From Gemmatimonadota bacterium (GTDB taxonomy: Bacteria > Gemmatimonadota > Gemmatimonadetes > Longimicrobiales > Gaopeijiaceae), in NCBI GenBank assembly GCA_022826005.1, contig JAJDVT010000063.1, positions 1 through 64,000 on the forward strand: a stretch of 64,000 nucleotides of DNA, written 5' to 3'. The notes under the pieces were generated by a model. That model was not told where the DNA came from and ran no database searches. It saw only the letters and a list, made by a program, of their open reading frames with translations. Every line of letters starts with the position of its first letter. Position 1 is the first letter of the stretch. The position numbers were made by a program, and so were the translations under genes. Below, piece after piece: positions 14,487 to 23,507 of the stretch.

Positions 14487-17400
14487 TCAGCGGGTCAGGA
14501 CGGCCGCCACCTCCGGTTCCCTCTCCGGCGGAGGCGGCAGTGGAGACACAACAATGGAGAACCCGGGATCCTCGCGCGAGTCCTCGTCATCCTCCCCGGG
14601 CTTCGTGCGCCGGAAGAGCCCGACCAGATCGGCCACCAGGCTGTACATGACCGGAACCAGGATCAGCGTCAGGAATGTGGCGAAGAGGATCCCCACGATC
14701 ACCGCAACCGCCATCGGCCCCCACCACGCCGCCTGTTCGCCCCCCCAGTAGAACTCGGGCGAGAGGCTGGAGAAGAGGCCGAAGAAGTCGAAGTTGAGCC
14801 CGATCGCCAGCGGCACGAGGCCGAGCGCCGTGGTGATGGCGGTGAGCAGCACCGGCCTGAGCCTCGTCTTGCCCCCCCGCACCAGCGCCTCGTAGGTGCT
14901 CAGCCCGTCGCGCTTGCGCAGCACGTCGATGTAGTCCATCAGGACGATCGCGTTGTTGACCACGATCCCCGCCAGCGAGATCACGCCGACCCCCGTCATG
15001 ATGATCACGAACGGCATCCGGAAGACCATCAGCCCGATCAGAACGCCGATCGTGGACATGATCACGGAAGACAGGATGATCAGCGGCTTCACGACCGAAT
15101 TGAACTGCGTCACCAGGATGAGGGCGATCAGCATCAGCGCTGCGAGAAAGGCCGTGGTGAGGAAGGCCGCGGCCTCCTGCTGCTCCTCCTGCTCGCCAGT
15201 GAATTCCAGCGAGTAGCCGGGCGGTAGCCCCGCGGCGAAGTCCTCGATCACCGCCTCGACCTCGGCGCGCACGGCGTTGCTGTTGAAGCCGGCCACCACC
15301 TCGGCGCTGACCGTGGCCACGCGGTCCATGTCCTTGCGCTGGATCGAACTGTAGCCTTCGTCGACGGTCCACTCGGCGACGGACAGCAGCGGCACCTGCC
15401 GCCCCTCGGTGAACACCGTAAGTTCGGCCAGCTGCGAGAGTTCCTCCCGGTCCTCCTCGCGCAGCCGCACGACGATGTCGAACTCCTCGTTGCCGGTGCG
15501 GTACTTCGCCGCCTCGAGACCGTTAATCGCGCTCCTGACCAGGAAGCCCACCTCGTTGGTGGAGAGTCCGTAGAGGCCGGCCTTCTCCCTGTCCACCTCC
15601 ACACGCAGTTCGGGGCGGGCGTCGTCCATGTCGCTCTTCAGTCCCACCAGGCGCGGGTACACCGGGGAGGCCTCGATCCGGTCGATCGCCTCCCGGGCGA
15701 ATTGCTGCAGCAGGACGGGATCCTCGCCCGCGATCTCGATGTTCACCGGCGGCCCCGTGGGCATCCCCTCGGTCACCTGGTCGACCCGGACCTCCGCACC
15801 CGCAACCCCGGTGCCGATCCGTTCCTGCATCGTGGCGAGCGTCTCGAAGACGTCGAACTGCCGCTCCTGGTAGTCGGCCATGGTCAGCGTGATGCGGGCG
15901 GCCTCGGGACCCGACGGACCGGAGCCCTCCATGGGACCGCCCCCTCCCGCGGCACCCACCGTCGTAACGATCGTCTCGGCGTCGGAAACGCCGTCGATCT
16001 GCCCGACCTCGGCCTTCAGGCGGTTCGCGTACCCGTTCGTCACCTCCGCCGAGGTCCCCACCGGCGCCTCCGCCGACACGTAGAGGACGGAGGGCGGGAT
16101 GTCCTCGGGAAAGTACTCGACCGGCGCGGCGAAACGGGTGTACAGGCCGATCGTCCCGATCAGCGCAACGATCGAACCGGCCAGCACGATGGCCCGGTTG
16201 TTCAGCGCCCACCTGAGCCGCTTTTCGTACCAGACCACCAGGCGGGGCAGTCCGTGCGCCATGAATACGCGGCTGATCCGGTCCAGCAGCAGGCTGTGGA
16301 GCAGCCATGCCACGGCCGCCGTCACGATGAGCAGGTCGGCGGTCAGGGGATTCGCGGCGGCGATCACCGCCAGCGCAACGGCTCCGATGACGGCAAGGAG
16401 GATCCGGCCGTTGCGGTTGAGCTTGCGCGGGCGGCCTCCGTCGGGGTTGAGGAAGATCGAGCAGAGGGTGGGAATGATGACCAGCGCGACGAACAGCGAA
16501 CTCGACAGCGTAACGATCAGCGTCAGCGGCAGGTACTTCATGAACTCCCCCGCCATGCCCGGCCAGAAGAGCAGCGGGGTGAAGGCCGCAAGCGTGGTGG
16601 CGGTGGCCGCGATCACGGGGATGGCGACTTCGCCCGTGGCCTTCTTGCACGCTTCCCGGCGGGTCCAGCCCTCCTCGATGAACCGGTAGATGTTCTCGAC
16701 GATGACGATGGCGTTGTCGACGAGCATCCCCAGCGCCAGGATGAGCGAGAAGAGGACCACCATGTTCATCGAGACGCCGAGCAGCTGGATCACGATGAAG
16801 GACAGGAACATCGAGGTGGGGATCGAGATCGCGACGAAGATCGAGGTCCGCAGGCCCAGGACGAACAGCAGGACCCCCACGATGAGGATCAGGCCCGAGA
16901 TGATGTTGTTCTGCAGGCTGTTCACCATCTGGCCGATGTCGTCGGACATGTCGGAGGTGATGGAAACGACCGTCGAAGGAGGGAACAGCGGGCGCATCGC
17001 CTCGATCTCGGCCCGGACCGCGGCCGAGGTGGCGATGATGTTCTCTCCCGACCGCTTGACGATGTCCAGCGTGACGACCGGCTCGTCATCCAGGCGCGCA
17101 TAGGTATCCCGCTCGGCAAAGCCGAATTCCACCGCCGCGATGTCGCGGACGTAGATGGGACGGCCGCCCACGGTGGTGACCACCAGGTCCCGGATGAGCG
17201 CCGGGTCGTCGAATTCGCCGTCCACGCGCACCAGGTACTTCACCCCGTTCACGTCGATCGACCCGCCGGGGATGTTCACGTTCTCCTGGCGGATGGCGCT
17301 GATCACGTCGTCGAAGGAGACGTTGTAGTATTGCAGCCGCCCCAGATCCACATCGACCTTGACCTGGCGCTCGAGCCCTCCGCGCAGTCCGACGCGCAGG

Positions 17401-17963
17401 ATCGCCGGAATCGACTCGATCCGTTCCTGCAGCTCCTCGCCCAGCTCCTTCAGCCGCACGAGCCCATACCCGCCCGAGAGGTTCACCTGCATGACCGGGA
17501 GCTCGCTCATGTCGAACTCCATGATGAACGGGTCCTCCGCGTCGGAGGGGAGCTCCGGACGGGCCAGGTCCACCTTCTCGCGGACCTTCTGGAGCGCCTC
17601 GTTCAGGTCGGTGTCGGTCTCGAACTCGACCATCACCGAGGAGTAGCCCTCCACGGAGGTTGACGTGAGCTCCTTCACATCCGAGATCGTGTTGAGCTCC
17701 TCTTCGATCTTGCGCGTGACCAGGCTCTCGATGTCGGACGGCGAAACCCCCGGATACACCGTGTTCACGGCGATGGTGGCCATTTGGAATTCGGGAAACG
17801 ACTCCTTCGGAATCGACCGGTACGCGAGCAGACCCGCGACCGCAACGAAGACGAAGAGGACCAGCACCGAGGTCGAATGCTCGACCGCCAGGGACGTCAG
17901 CCGGAACTCCTTGAAGGTGCGGCGCGTCGGGACGATGCGGTCCTGTCCGGTGCCTTCGCTCAT
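14487..17963 (-). CDS. RND-family efflux permease
   Basis: A 1158-residue inner-membrane proton-driven exporter. The first membrane helix is at about residues 30-50, followed by the periplasmic porter motif (YPGVSPSDIE). The TM4 region GMLVDNAIVIVENIYR holds the proton-relay Asp as D-N rather than the D-D of AcrB. Repeats of both halves are evident, and the protein ends in an acidic tail. It is longer than the usual 1020-1050 residues. Part of the excess is two additional hydrophobic stretches (about residues 510-570) in the central linker. The start overlaps the adaptor stop by ATGA. Substrate cannot be told from sequence. It probably belongs to the HAE-type group that exports drugs, lipids or other hydrophobic compounds. 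Confidence 0.93.
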   Translation of the reverse strand: MSEGTGQDRIVPTRRTFKEFRLTSLAVEHSTSVLVLFVFVAVAGLLAYRSIPKESFPEFQMATIAVNTVYPGVSPSDIESLVTRKIEEELNTISDVKELTSTSVEGYSSVMVEFETDTDLNEALQKVREKVDLARPELPSDAEDPFIMEFDMSELPVMQVNLSGGYGLVRLKELGEELQERIESIPAILRVGLRGGLERQVKVDVDLGRLQYYNVSFDDVISAIRQENVNIPGGSIDVNGVKYLVRVDGEFDDPALIRDLVVTTVGGRPIYVRDIAAVEFGFAERDTYARLDDEPVVTLDIVKRSGENIIATSAAVRAEIEAMRPLFPPSTVVSITSDMSDDIGQMVNSLQNNIISGLILIVGVLLFVLGLRTSIFVAISIPTSMFLSFIVIQLLGVSMNMVVLFSLILALGMLVDNAIVIVENIYRFIEEGWTRREACKKATGEVAIPVIAATATTLAAFTPLLFWPGMAGEFMKYLPLTLIVTLSSSLFVALVIIPTLCSIFLNPDGGRPRKLNRNGRILLAVIGAVALAVIAAANPLTADLLIVTAAVAWLLHSLLLDRISRVFMAHGLPRLVVWYEKRLRWALNNRAIVLAGSIVALIGTIGLYTRFAAPVEYFPEDIPPSVLYVSAEAPVGTSAEVTNGYANRLKAEVGQIDGVSDAETIVTTVGAAGGGGPMEGSGPSGPEAARITLTMADYQERQFDVFETLATMQERIGTGVAGAEVRVDQVTEGMPTGPPVNIEIAGEDPVLLQQFAREAIDRIEASPVYPRLVGLKSDMDDARPELRVEVDREKAGLYGLSTNEVGFLVRSAINGLEAAKYRTGNEEFDIVVRLREEDREELSQLAELTVFTEGRQVPLLSVAEWTVDEGYSSIQRKDMDRVATVSAEVVAGFNSNAVRAEVEAVIEDFAAGLPPGYSLEFTGEQEEQQEAAAFLTTAFLAALMLIALILVTQFNSVVKPLIILSSVIMSTIGVLIGLMVFRMPFVIIMTGVGVISLAGIVVNNAIVLMDYIDVLRKRDGLSTYEALVRGGKTRLRPVLLTAITTALGLVPLAIGLNFDFFGLFSSLSPEFYWGGEQAAWWGPMAVAVIVGILFATFLTLILVPVMYSLVADLVGLFRRTKPGEDDEDSREDPGFSIVVSPLPPPPEREPEVAAVLTR

Positions 17964-19105
17964 TGGTCCCCTCCACCCTCGGGCTCCGTGCCCCCGCCCA
18001 CGACCCGTACCCTGTCACCGTCGGTCAGTCCCTGTTGCCCGACCACGACGAGACGGCTTCCCGCCTCCAGCCCGGACGCGATGACGACCTCGTTCCCCTG
18101 GCTCGCGGAGACCTCGACGCGGCGGGCGGCGGCGCGGGCACCCGCTTCGTCCCCCTCCACCACGAATACCACCTGGCCGGCCTCCATCGAGACCAGCGCC
18201 TGCTGCGGCACCACGATCGCTTCGGCGATCTCCTCGAGGACTATCTCGATGTCGGCGATCATCTCGGGCTTTATGCGCCCTCCGGGATTGGGGAGCAGCA
18301 GCTCCACGGCGAAGGTGCGGCTGTCCGGATCGACGGTGGCGCCCGCGTAGGTGACCGAGCTCTCGAAGCTCTGGCCGGGCAGCACGCTGAAGCGGACGGC
18401 CGCCAGGGCCCCCGCGGTCACATCCAGCGCGTAGCGTTCCGGCACCCCCGCCAGGATCTTGATCGACGCGGTCTGGACGATCCTGGCCACCGGCGTGCCG
18501 GGCGACACCATCGCTCCGACCTCGACGAACCGCTCGTCCAGAGTCCCGCTGATCGGCGCGCGCACGACGGTGCGCGCCAGGCGCTCCTCCAGCGCCTCCA
18601 GGCTCCCGCGCGCCTGCTCGGCCGCGTACCGGGCCTCCAGATAGCTCAGCTCGGAACCGATCCCGTCCTCCTCGTAGAGCTTCCTGCGGCGCTGCCAGAC
18701 CTCTTCGGCGAGCTGGGCCTGTGCGGTCGCGGTCGCCACCTGGGCCCTCAGGATCGCGTCGTCGAGCTGGACGATCGCCTCGCCCGCGCCGATCCGGCGG
18801 CCCTTGTCGCGGACGACCACGCGGACCACCCCGCCCTCTTCGGCTGACACCACGACATCGTTCATCGCCCGGGCGACTCCGGTGAGGCGCACGGACCGGG
18901 TGAAGCTTCGGGGCGCGATGGTCTCGACCTCCACGTTCACGATCCGCTCGAAGACCTCCGGGGGCTCGTCCGTCTGGCCCTGGCCTGCCCCGCCACAGGC
19001 GGAAAGGCAGCCGGCCACCACGGCAAGCGCAACGGGACCCCAGCCCGCCTTCCCCGCGCGCATTCCCGCCCTTGGCGGTCCCATTGTCTTCCACCTATCG
19101 TTCAT
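17960..19105 (-). CDS. Periplasmic adaptor (membrane fusion protein) of the RND pump
   Basis: A 381-residue adaptor linking the RND permease to the TolC-like channel. The N-terminus is a lipoprotein signal (VVAGCLSACGG offers two possible lipidation Cys). The barrel-sandwich halves VRVVVRDKGRRIGAGEAIVQLDD and VRAPISGTLDERFVEVGAMVSPGTPVARI flank an alpha-hairpin (about residues 120-170). The membrane-proximal domain ends near GDRVRVVGGG. The start at 19105 is supported by the ATGA overlap with the preceding outer-membrane gene, although an internal ATG 14 codons in is possible. It is the middle gene of the efflux operon. Confidence 0.93.
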   Translation of the reverse strand: MNDRWKTMGPPRAGMRAGKAGWGPVALAVVAGCLSACGGAGQGQTDEPPEVFERIVNVEVETIAPRSFTRSVRLTGVARAMNDVVVSAEEGGVVRVVVRDKGRRIGAGEAIVQLDDAILRAQVATATAQAQLAEEVWQRRRKLYEEDGIGSELSYLEARYAAEQARGSLEALEERLARTVVRAPISGTLDERFVEVGAMVSPGTPVARIVQTASIKILAGVPERYALDVTAGALAAVRFSVLPGQSFESSVTYAGATVDPDSRTFAVELLLPNPGGRIKPEMIADIEIVLEEIAEAIVVPQQALVSMEAGQVVFVVEGDEAGARAAARRVEVSASQGNEVVIASGLEAGSRLVVVGQQGLTDGDRVRVVGGGTEPEGGGDQ

Positions 19106-20673
19106 CCTTCTGTCCCCTCCCCGCTCTCCTGACCTCCCGCGCCGGCGCCTCGGTCGACGGGAACGTCCACCAGCGGTACGAACCCGGCGGCCTCGTCCAG
19201 CCGCGCCCCCGCCGAAAGATAGTCGTACACCGCCTGCGCGTAGTTGAACTCGCTCTGCCGCAGAGCGACCTCCGCATCGGTGAGTTCCAGCTGGCTTGCC
19301 AGTCCCTCGCGATACCGGGCGCTCGCGATTTCGTAACCGCGCCGTGCCTGCGACACCCCCAGGCGCTGGCCCCGCGTTCGGGAGCGCGCCTCGGTCAGTT
19401 CGTCGAACAGGTTGCGCAGCTGAATCTCGGCCCGGTCGGCCGCCAGGCGCGTCTGCGTCTCCGCCTGGCGCAGCGCAGTCTGCCGCTGCGAGATCCGGGC
19501 GGTCTCGCGAAAGCCCGAAAAGATGGACATGCTCACCCTGAACCCCACCTGCTTCGTCGTCCCGCGCTGGGCACTGGTTCCGAAGAAGACCGGCATGCCG
19601 TTCTGCTGGGCGGCGAGTCCGTAGCTCCCGAAGGCCGTCACACTGGGGAGGTAGTCCGCCTGTTCGATGCGCAGCTCCGTCTTCCTCAGCGTCTCCGTCA
19701 GCTCGAGCTGGCGGATGTCGGAACGGTTGGCCCTGGCCCTTTGAAGGATCCCGTCCAGGTCCGGATCACCGGCCAGCGCCTCGCCGCTGAACGCCAGAAT
19801 GTCCCGGTTGCCCGGCGAGTTGTCGCCGAAGTCGTCGAGATCCACGAGCGCAAGTTCTCCCGCCACCTCGATCTCCGAATCCGGATCGAAGTCCAGCTCG
19901 GCGGCGAGGGTGCGGCGCGCGGCCCGGAGGCGGTTCTCCGCCCGCCTCTGGTTCGGTTCCAGGTTGGCGAGCTCCACCTCCAGGCGGAGCACGTCGTAGA
20001 CCTCCGCCACACCGGCTTCCTCCATCGCCCGGGTCTCCTCGAGGGAGCGGCGCACGCGCTTCAGCGAATTGCCGGTCAGGCGCACCTCCTCCTGCGCGAG
20101 CAGCACGTCGTAGAAGGCCAGGCGCACCCGGGTCACGATCTGCTGGGTCCGCCCCCGCAGGGCTTCCGTCTGCAGGCCGCGGAACCGCGCCGCCGCTCCG
20201 ACGCCCACGAAGACCTGCGGGTCGAGGAGCGTCTGCTCCAGGTTGACCGACAGATTCCAGATGTTGTCGGCGCCGAACTGGATCGGGATGAAGTCCCCTT
20301 CCGCCGCGGACGGATCGAAGATCTGGGCCGGCAGGAAGCTCACCTGCGGGGCGACGTTGCGCGTGTACGACGACGAGAGACTGACGCTCGGGTAGAAGTC
20401 GCTCCACGCCTCGGTCACCTGCCGGTTGGCCAGCGCCAGTTCATACTCCGCGTCGAGGATCTCGCGGTTCCGCTCGACGGCCGCTTCGGCGATGGCGCTC
20501 AGGAGCGCCGGACCGTCCCCCAGGCCGGGGCCGGCTGTGCGGGACTGGGCCGACGCCACACCGCCGGCCGACCCGTACACCACCAGCCCCGCGAGTGCGC
20601 AGCCGCCGATACGGCCAGCGCACGTAACCAACGCCGCCACCCACGCCCTTCCCCACCTGCACGATCTATACAT
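19102..20673 (-). CDS. TolC-family outer membrane efflux protein
   Basis: A 523-residue outer-membrane factor, first gene of the efflux operon. It has an N-terminal signal peptide (ending near ASAQ) after an Arg-rich start. The two homologous OEP repeats are built of long helices with typical motifs (NREILDAEYELALANRQVTEAWSDF and ETARISQRQTALRQAETQ). GGAGG lies 4 nt upstream of the ATG at 20673. It forms the trimeric exit channel for the pump encoded downstream. Two 13-bp direct repeats lie about 40-75 bp upstream and may control the operon. Confidence 0.93.
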   Translation of the reverse strand: MYRSCRWGRAWVAALVTCAGRIGGCALAGLVVYGSAGGVASAQSRTAGPGLGDGPALLSAIAEAAVERNREILDAEYELALANRQVTEAWSDFYPSVSLSSSYTRNVAPQVSFLPAQIFDPSAAEGDFIPIQFGADNIWNLSVNLEQTLLDPQVFVGVGAAARFRGLQTEALRGRTQQIVTRVRLAFYDVLLAQEEVRLTGNSLKRVRRSLEETRAMEEAGVAEVYDVLRLEVELANLEPNQRRAENRLRAARRTLAAELDFDPDSEIEVAGELALVDLDDFGDNSPGNRDILAFSGEALAGDPDLDGILQRARANRSDIRQLELTETLRKTELRIEQADYLPSVTAFGSYGLAAQQNGMPVFFGTSAQRGTTKQVGFRVSMSIFSGFRETARISQRQTALRQAETQTRLAADRAEIQLRNLFDELTEARSRTRGQRLGVSQARRGYEIASARYREGLASQLELTDAEVALRQSEFNYAQAVYDYLSAGARLDEAAGFVPLVDVPVDRGAGAGGQESGEGTEG

Positions 20674-20712
20674 TCAGCCTCCGCTGGTCTCTCGACTCCG
20701 CCTTGAGTCCTA

Positions 20713-20746
20713 CACGCAACCCGTAACGACCGTCACGCAACCCGTA
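20713..20746 (-). promoter_or_regulatory. Two 13-bp direct repeats upstream of the efflux operon (candidate operator)
   Basis: CACGCAACCCGTA occurs identically at 20713-20725 and 20734-20746, a 21-bp period, which is two helical turns and places both copies on one DNA face. They end 39 bp upstream of the start of the TolC-like gene. Tandem same-face sites suit binding of a regulator in direct orientation. No regulator gene is adjacent. Confidence 0.45.
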
Positions 20747-20939
20747 CCGAAAACGCACACCAATATGGGCAATTCCGTCCGCGCCAATAGTCAAGACACC
20801 CGGCCTCCCCGGACTGTTGGGGATGGGCTGTTGGCGAAGGATCGGCATGCCGCGGCCCGGCAGCCGGGTTTGGCGCCGCGCCGGGATCCGCGGAGCCGCG
20901 CCGCGTGCGGGCTCGAACCCGGGCTCCGGCCCCGTGGTA

Positions 20940-20968
20940 TTGACGGAATGTGGCCGAGGGGGTAGCCT
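20940..20968 (+). promoter_or_regulatory. Predicted sigma-70-type promoter of the cold-shock gene
   Basis: TTGACG (20940-20945), a 17-nt spacer and TAGCCT (20963-20968) precede the cold-shock gene by about 70 bp. Spacing is optimal, the -35 matches five of six consensus bases, and the -10 is moderate. Confidence 0.45.
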
Positions 20969-21036
20969 GTTTGGCGTGAGATCGGCACGGAAGGTGCCGT
21001 ACGGGATCCTTACAGACGACTCGAAGGAGCATCAGG

Positions 21037-21255
21037 ATGCGGACCACGGGAACCGTGAAGTGGTTCAACGACGCGAAGGGATTCGGATTCATCAGCCCGG
21101 TCGCGGGGGAGAGGGACTGCTTTGTCCACTACTCCGCCATCGAGGGCGATGGCTTCCGGAGCCTCTCGGAGGGCGACCAGGTCGAGTTCGACATGGTCAA
21201 CGGTCCGAAGGGACCAGCTGCGGAGAACGTGACCCGCGTCGGAGCGGAGGGCTGA
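21037..21255 (+). CDS. csp: Cold-shock domain protein
   Basis: A 72-residue single-domain CSD protein that binds single-stranded RNA/DNA and melts structure. RNP1 is KGFGFI (residues 14-19) and RNP2 is CFVHYSAI (about 28-35). The start TGTVKWFND and the acidic surface are typical. AAGGAG (21024-21029) gives 7-nt spacing to the ATG. The gene is monocistronic: a good promoter lies upstream and a strong intrinsic terminator follows. Compared with E. coli CspA it has C-F-V-H in RNP2 rather than V-F-V-H. Confidence 0.96.
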   Translation: MRTTGTVKWFNDAKGFGFISPVAGERDCFVHYSAIEGDGFRSLSEGDQVEFDMVNGPKGPAAENVTRVGAEG

Positions 21256-21288
21256 CTCCGGGCCCGCGAGTTTCACATCGCCACGGAC

Positions 21289-21326
21289 ACGAGGCCGGCG
21301 GGGCAACCTGCCGGCCTCGTCGTTTT
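21289..21326 (+). terminator. Intrinsic terminator of the cold-shock gene
   Basis: A perfect 11-bp stem, ACGAGGCCGGC (21289-21299) with GCCGGCCTCGT (21310-21320), closes a 10-nt loop and is followed by CGTTTT. It lies 34 bp after the stop codon, and the T-run is on the sense strand. Confidence 0.85.
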
Positions 21327-21379
21327 CCCACGATGCGCCCCCGGGTCCCGGCCTGCGCCGCCTTGGGCTCCTGCGCTCT

Positions 21380-21898
21380 TCACCCGGCAGCGTCGGAAGC
21401 AACGTGCCGGAAGAAAACCGCGTGCCAGCGCTCGGCGGCCGGCCCTTCCCAGCGCCCCGCCCTGAGCTGGGCGAGACTGGTGACCGAGTTGTCGAACACC
21501 TCCGACTCCGGCGTGACCTCCCCGGTCCTGGCCAGCGACCGGAACTCCGGACGGGTGGCACGGCGGATCCGTCCTTCCGGGTCTCGGTACCACACCGCCT
21601 CGTTGCCGAGGAAGCGCACGCCGAGCCGGACTTCCATCTCCTGGAGCACGTGCGTCAGCGCGTCGATGGAGCAGCCGGAGGGAAGCGCGGTCCCGGTGTC
21701 GGCGCAGACGATCAGAAAACGCCCGTACCGCCACGCCCGGGAGGCGCGCAGCGGAACCCCGTGCGCTTTCCAGGACGCCAGGAAGCCATCCACCGCGCCG
21801 AGGAGCTCTTCGGCCTCGCCGCTCTCGAGCCCGCGGTCCGCCCCGAAGATCCAGACCCGGGACTCGCCCGGGAATCCTTCGAATCCGCGAAGCGTCAT
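21380..21898 (-). CDS. Conserved hypothetical protein of the family often labelled 'ABC transporter ATPase' in Bacteroidetes
   Basis: A 172-residue cytosolic protein. From memory of the family it resembles a small conserved protein of Bacteroidetes: SRVWIFGADRGL, then FLASWKAHGVPLRAS, then RFLIVCADT, then SGCSIDALTHVLQEME, then GEVTPESEVFDNSVTSLAQL, and a late WHAVFF. The SGCSID motif and the W(x)AHG pair are its best marks. Despite the common database label there is no Walker A or ABC signature, so the ATPase name is unjustified. The start at 21898 overlaps the stop of the AI-2E-family permease gene (ATGA), so the two are co-translated. Function is unknown. The conserved Cys and Asp in SGCSID could form an active or binding site. 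Confidence 0.8.
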   Translation of the reverse strand: MTLRGFEGFPGESRVWIFGADRGLESGEAEELLGAVDGFLASWKAHGVPLRASRAWRYGRFLIVCADTGTALPSGCSIDALTHVLQEMEVRLGVRFLGNEAVWYRDPEGRIRRATRPEFRSLARTGEVTPESEVFDNSVTSLAQLRAGRWEGPAAERWHAVFFRHVASDAAG

Positions 21899-23004
21899 GA
21901 ACTGTCCCCCGGCCCACCGGCCGGTTCCGGTGGCGGACTCTTGTCCAGCAGAACGGCAATCCACTGCAGGTCCCGGGTGTTCTCCAGCATGATCTTCACC
22001 ACCATCGTCAGCGGAACGGAGAGGACCGCGCCGACCGGCCCCCAGAGCCACCCCCAGAAGAACAGCGAAACGACCACGATCAGTGTCGAAAGCCCGAAGT
22101 GCCGGCCCATCAGGATGGGCTCCAGCCAGTTCCCGAAGAAGACGTTGACCGTAACGTAGCCGAGACCCACGATGGCGGCATGCTGGAGGTCGATCCCGGC
22201 GAACTCGGCCGTGACGGGATCGACGTTGATGAGCGCGAGGATCAGCGCGGGCACCGAGGCGAGGATCGAGCCGATGGTCGGGACGTAGTTGAGAATGAAG
22301 GCGATGAGGCCCAGGAGGATCGGCAGGTCGAGTCCCATGAACCATGCCCACAGCCCCAGCAGCACCCCGGTGGCAAGGCTCACGAGCGTCTTGATCACCA
22401 GGTATCCCTGGACCTCTTCAATGATCTTGCGGAAGCGCTCGTCGAGCGGCTCGCCGTCCCCCGCGATCGCCCGCAGCTTGCGGGGCACGACCAGGGCCTC
22501 TCCGAGGGCGAAGACGAGAATCAGCACCACCAGGAAGGTGTTGGCCAGCAGCGACAGCGCCCAGGTCGTGGCACCCGCGACCAGAGTGGTCAGAAACGCG
22601 TCGTTGACCAGGTTTTCCGTGAATTCCGTGAGTTGCCCCTCCTCCAGGATGGGCGCCCATTCCTCCAGTTGCGCGAACCACAGCTCCAGTTGCGGAAGGG
22701 TTGCGTTGATGAGGGTGAAGAGGCGGAGCCGGAGTTCGGTGAATTGCTGGCTTCCCACCACGATCAAAAGCGCGAAGCCGCCCGCGACGGCCAGCACGGT
22801 GACCAGAACCGCGATCGCCAGCGGAACGCGCTTGCGCGACAGCCACAGCACCACGGGGAGGCAGATGGCGGCCAGGAAACCCGCAGTGGCGATGGGAAGC
22901 AGGACGGGCTGGGTGAACCGCAACCCCTGGATCAGGATGAACGCGACCGCGAGTGTGAAGAGTATCCGCAGACCCGGATTGCGATCGAACTGGTCGTAGA
23001 TCAT
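21895..23004 (-). CDS. AI-2E family transporter (PerM/TqsA-like)
   Basis: A 369-residue inner-membrane protein with about eight hydrophobic helices. A helical pair comes first ([16 protein letters not shown] and [23 protein letters not shown]). A central amphipathic region follows (about residues 90-190), then the conserved C-terminal core ([28 protein letters not shown]). The family includes the autoinducer-2 exporter TqsA, PerM-like permeases and Na+/H+ antiporters, so the substrate is open. The gene is divergent from the release-factor-like gene with only 11 bp between start codons. Confidence 0.9.
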   Translation of the reverse strand: MIYDQFDRNPGLRILFTLAVAFILIQGLRFTQPVLLPIATAGFLAAICLPVVLWLSRKRVPLAIAVLVTVLAVAGGFALLIVVGSQQFTELRLRLFTLINATLPQLELWFAQLEEWAPILEEGQLTEFTENLVNDAFLTTLVAGATTWALSLLANTFLVVLILVFALGEALVVPRKLRAIAGDGEPLDERFRKIIEEVQGYLVIKTLVSLATGVLLGLWAWFMGLDLPILLGLIAFILNYVPTIGSILASVPALILALINVDPVTAEFAGIDLQHAAIVGLGYVTVNVFFGNWLEPILMGRHFGLSTLIVVVSLFFWGWLWGPVGAVLSVPLTMVVKIMLENTRDLQWIAVLLDKSPPPEPAGGPGDSS

Positions 23005-23015
23005 TACAGGATTCT

Positions 23016-23447
23016 ATGGACGAGCAGGCATCGCGGAAAGACCCCGCCAATACGAGCGAAGCGGCCGAAAAGGTTGCGGGCCCCGCCAGACAGCGCGGCG
23101 CGGTCCGGCCCCGGACGGGCGCCGGTCTCCTCGCCGAGTGCCGCGTGGACACCTTTCGTTCCGGGGGAGCGGGAGGCCAGCATCAGAACAAGGTGGAATC
23201 GGGGGTGCGGCTGACGCACCTTCCCAGCGGGATCGTGGTCACTTCGCGAAAGCACCGTTCCCAGCACCGCAACCGGCAGGATGCGCTCGCCAGGCTCGAA
23301 GCGGAGCTTGCGGCGCGTAGCCGCACACGGAAGCCCCGGGTTGCCACTTCGGTCCCGGAGCGCGAGAAGCGAAAGCGCCTCGAAGCGAAGAAGCGGCGGT
23401 CCCGGCTGAAGCGGTTGCGGGGCAAGCCCGACGCCGGGGAGCCGTGA
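23016..23447 (+). CDS. Release-factor-like GGQ-domain protein (ArfB/RF-1 domain family)
   Basis: A 143-residue protein holding only the peptidyl-tRNA hydrolysis domain of class I release factors. The motif [15 protein letters not shown] has GGQ at residues 53-55, followed by [12 protein letters not shown] and a strongly basic C-terminal tail rich in Lys/Arg, as in ArfB, where such a tail enters the empty mRNA channel. It lacks codon-recognition domains, so a role in rescue of stalled ribosomes is likely. The first about 38 residues are low-complexity and not conserved, so the true start could be a later codon. That would also widen the very small gap to the divergent transporter gene. Confidence 0.85.
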   Translation: MDEQASRKDPANTSEAAEKVAGPARQRGAVRPRTGAGLLAECRVDTFRSGGAGGQHQNKVESGVRLTHLPSGIVVTSRKHRSQHRNRQDALARLEAELAARSRTRKPRVATSVPEREKRKRLEAKKRRSRLKRLRGKPDAGEP

Positions 23448-23507
23448 GCGGCCCGGAGAGGCAGATGGATAGGCAGCAGCCGACAGCCGCCCGCCCCGGT
23501 TCCTGCT

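Larger units (their letters stand above)
20674..21036. other. Divergent intergenic region between tolC-like and cold-shock genes
   Basis: These 363 bp hold the direct repeats near the efflux operon, the cold-shock promoter, and otherwise G+C-rich sequence without a supportable gene. From the predicted start point near 20975, the leader of the cold-shock mRNA would be about 60 nt, short compared with the long cspA leader of E. coli. Confidence 0.5.
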
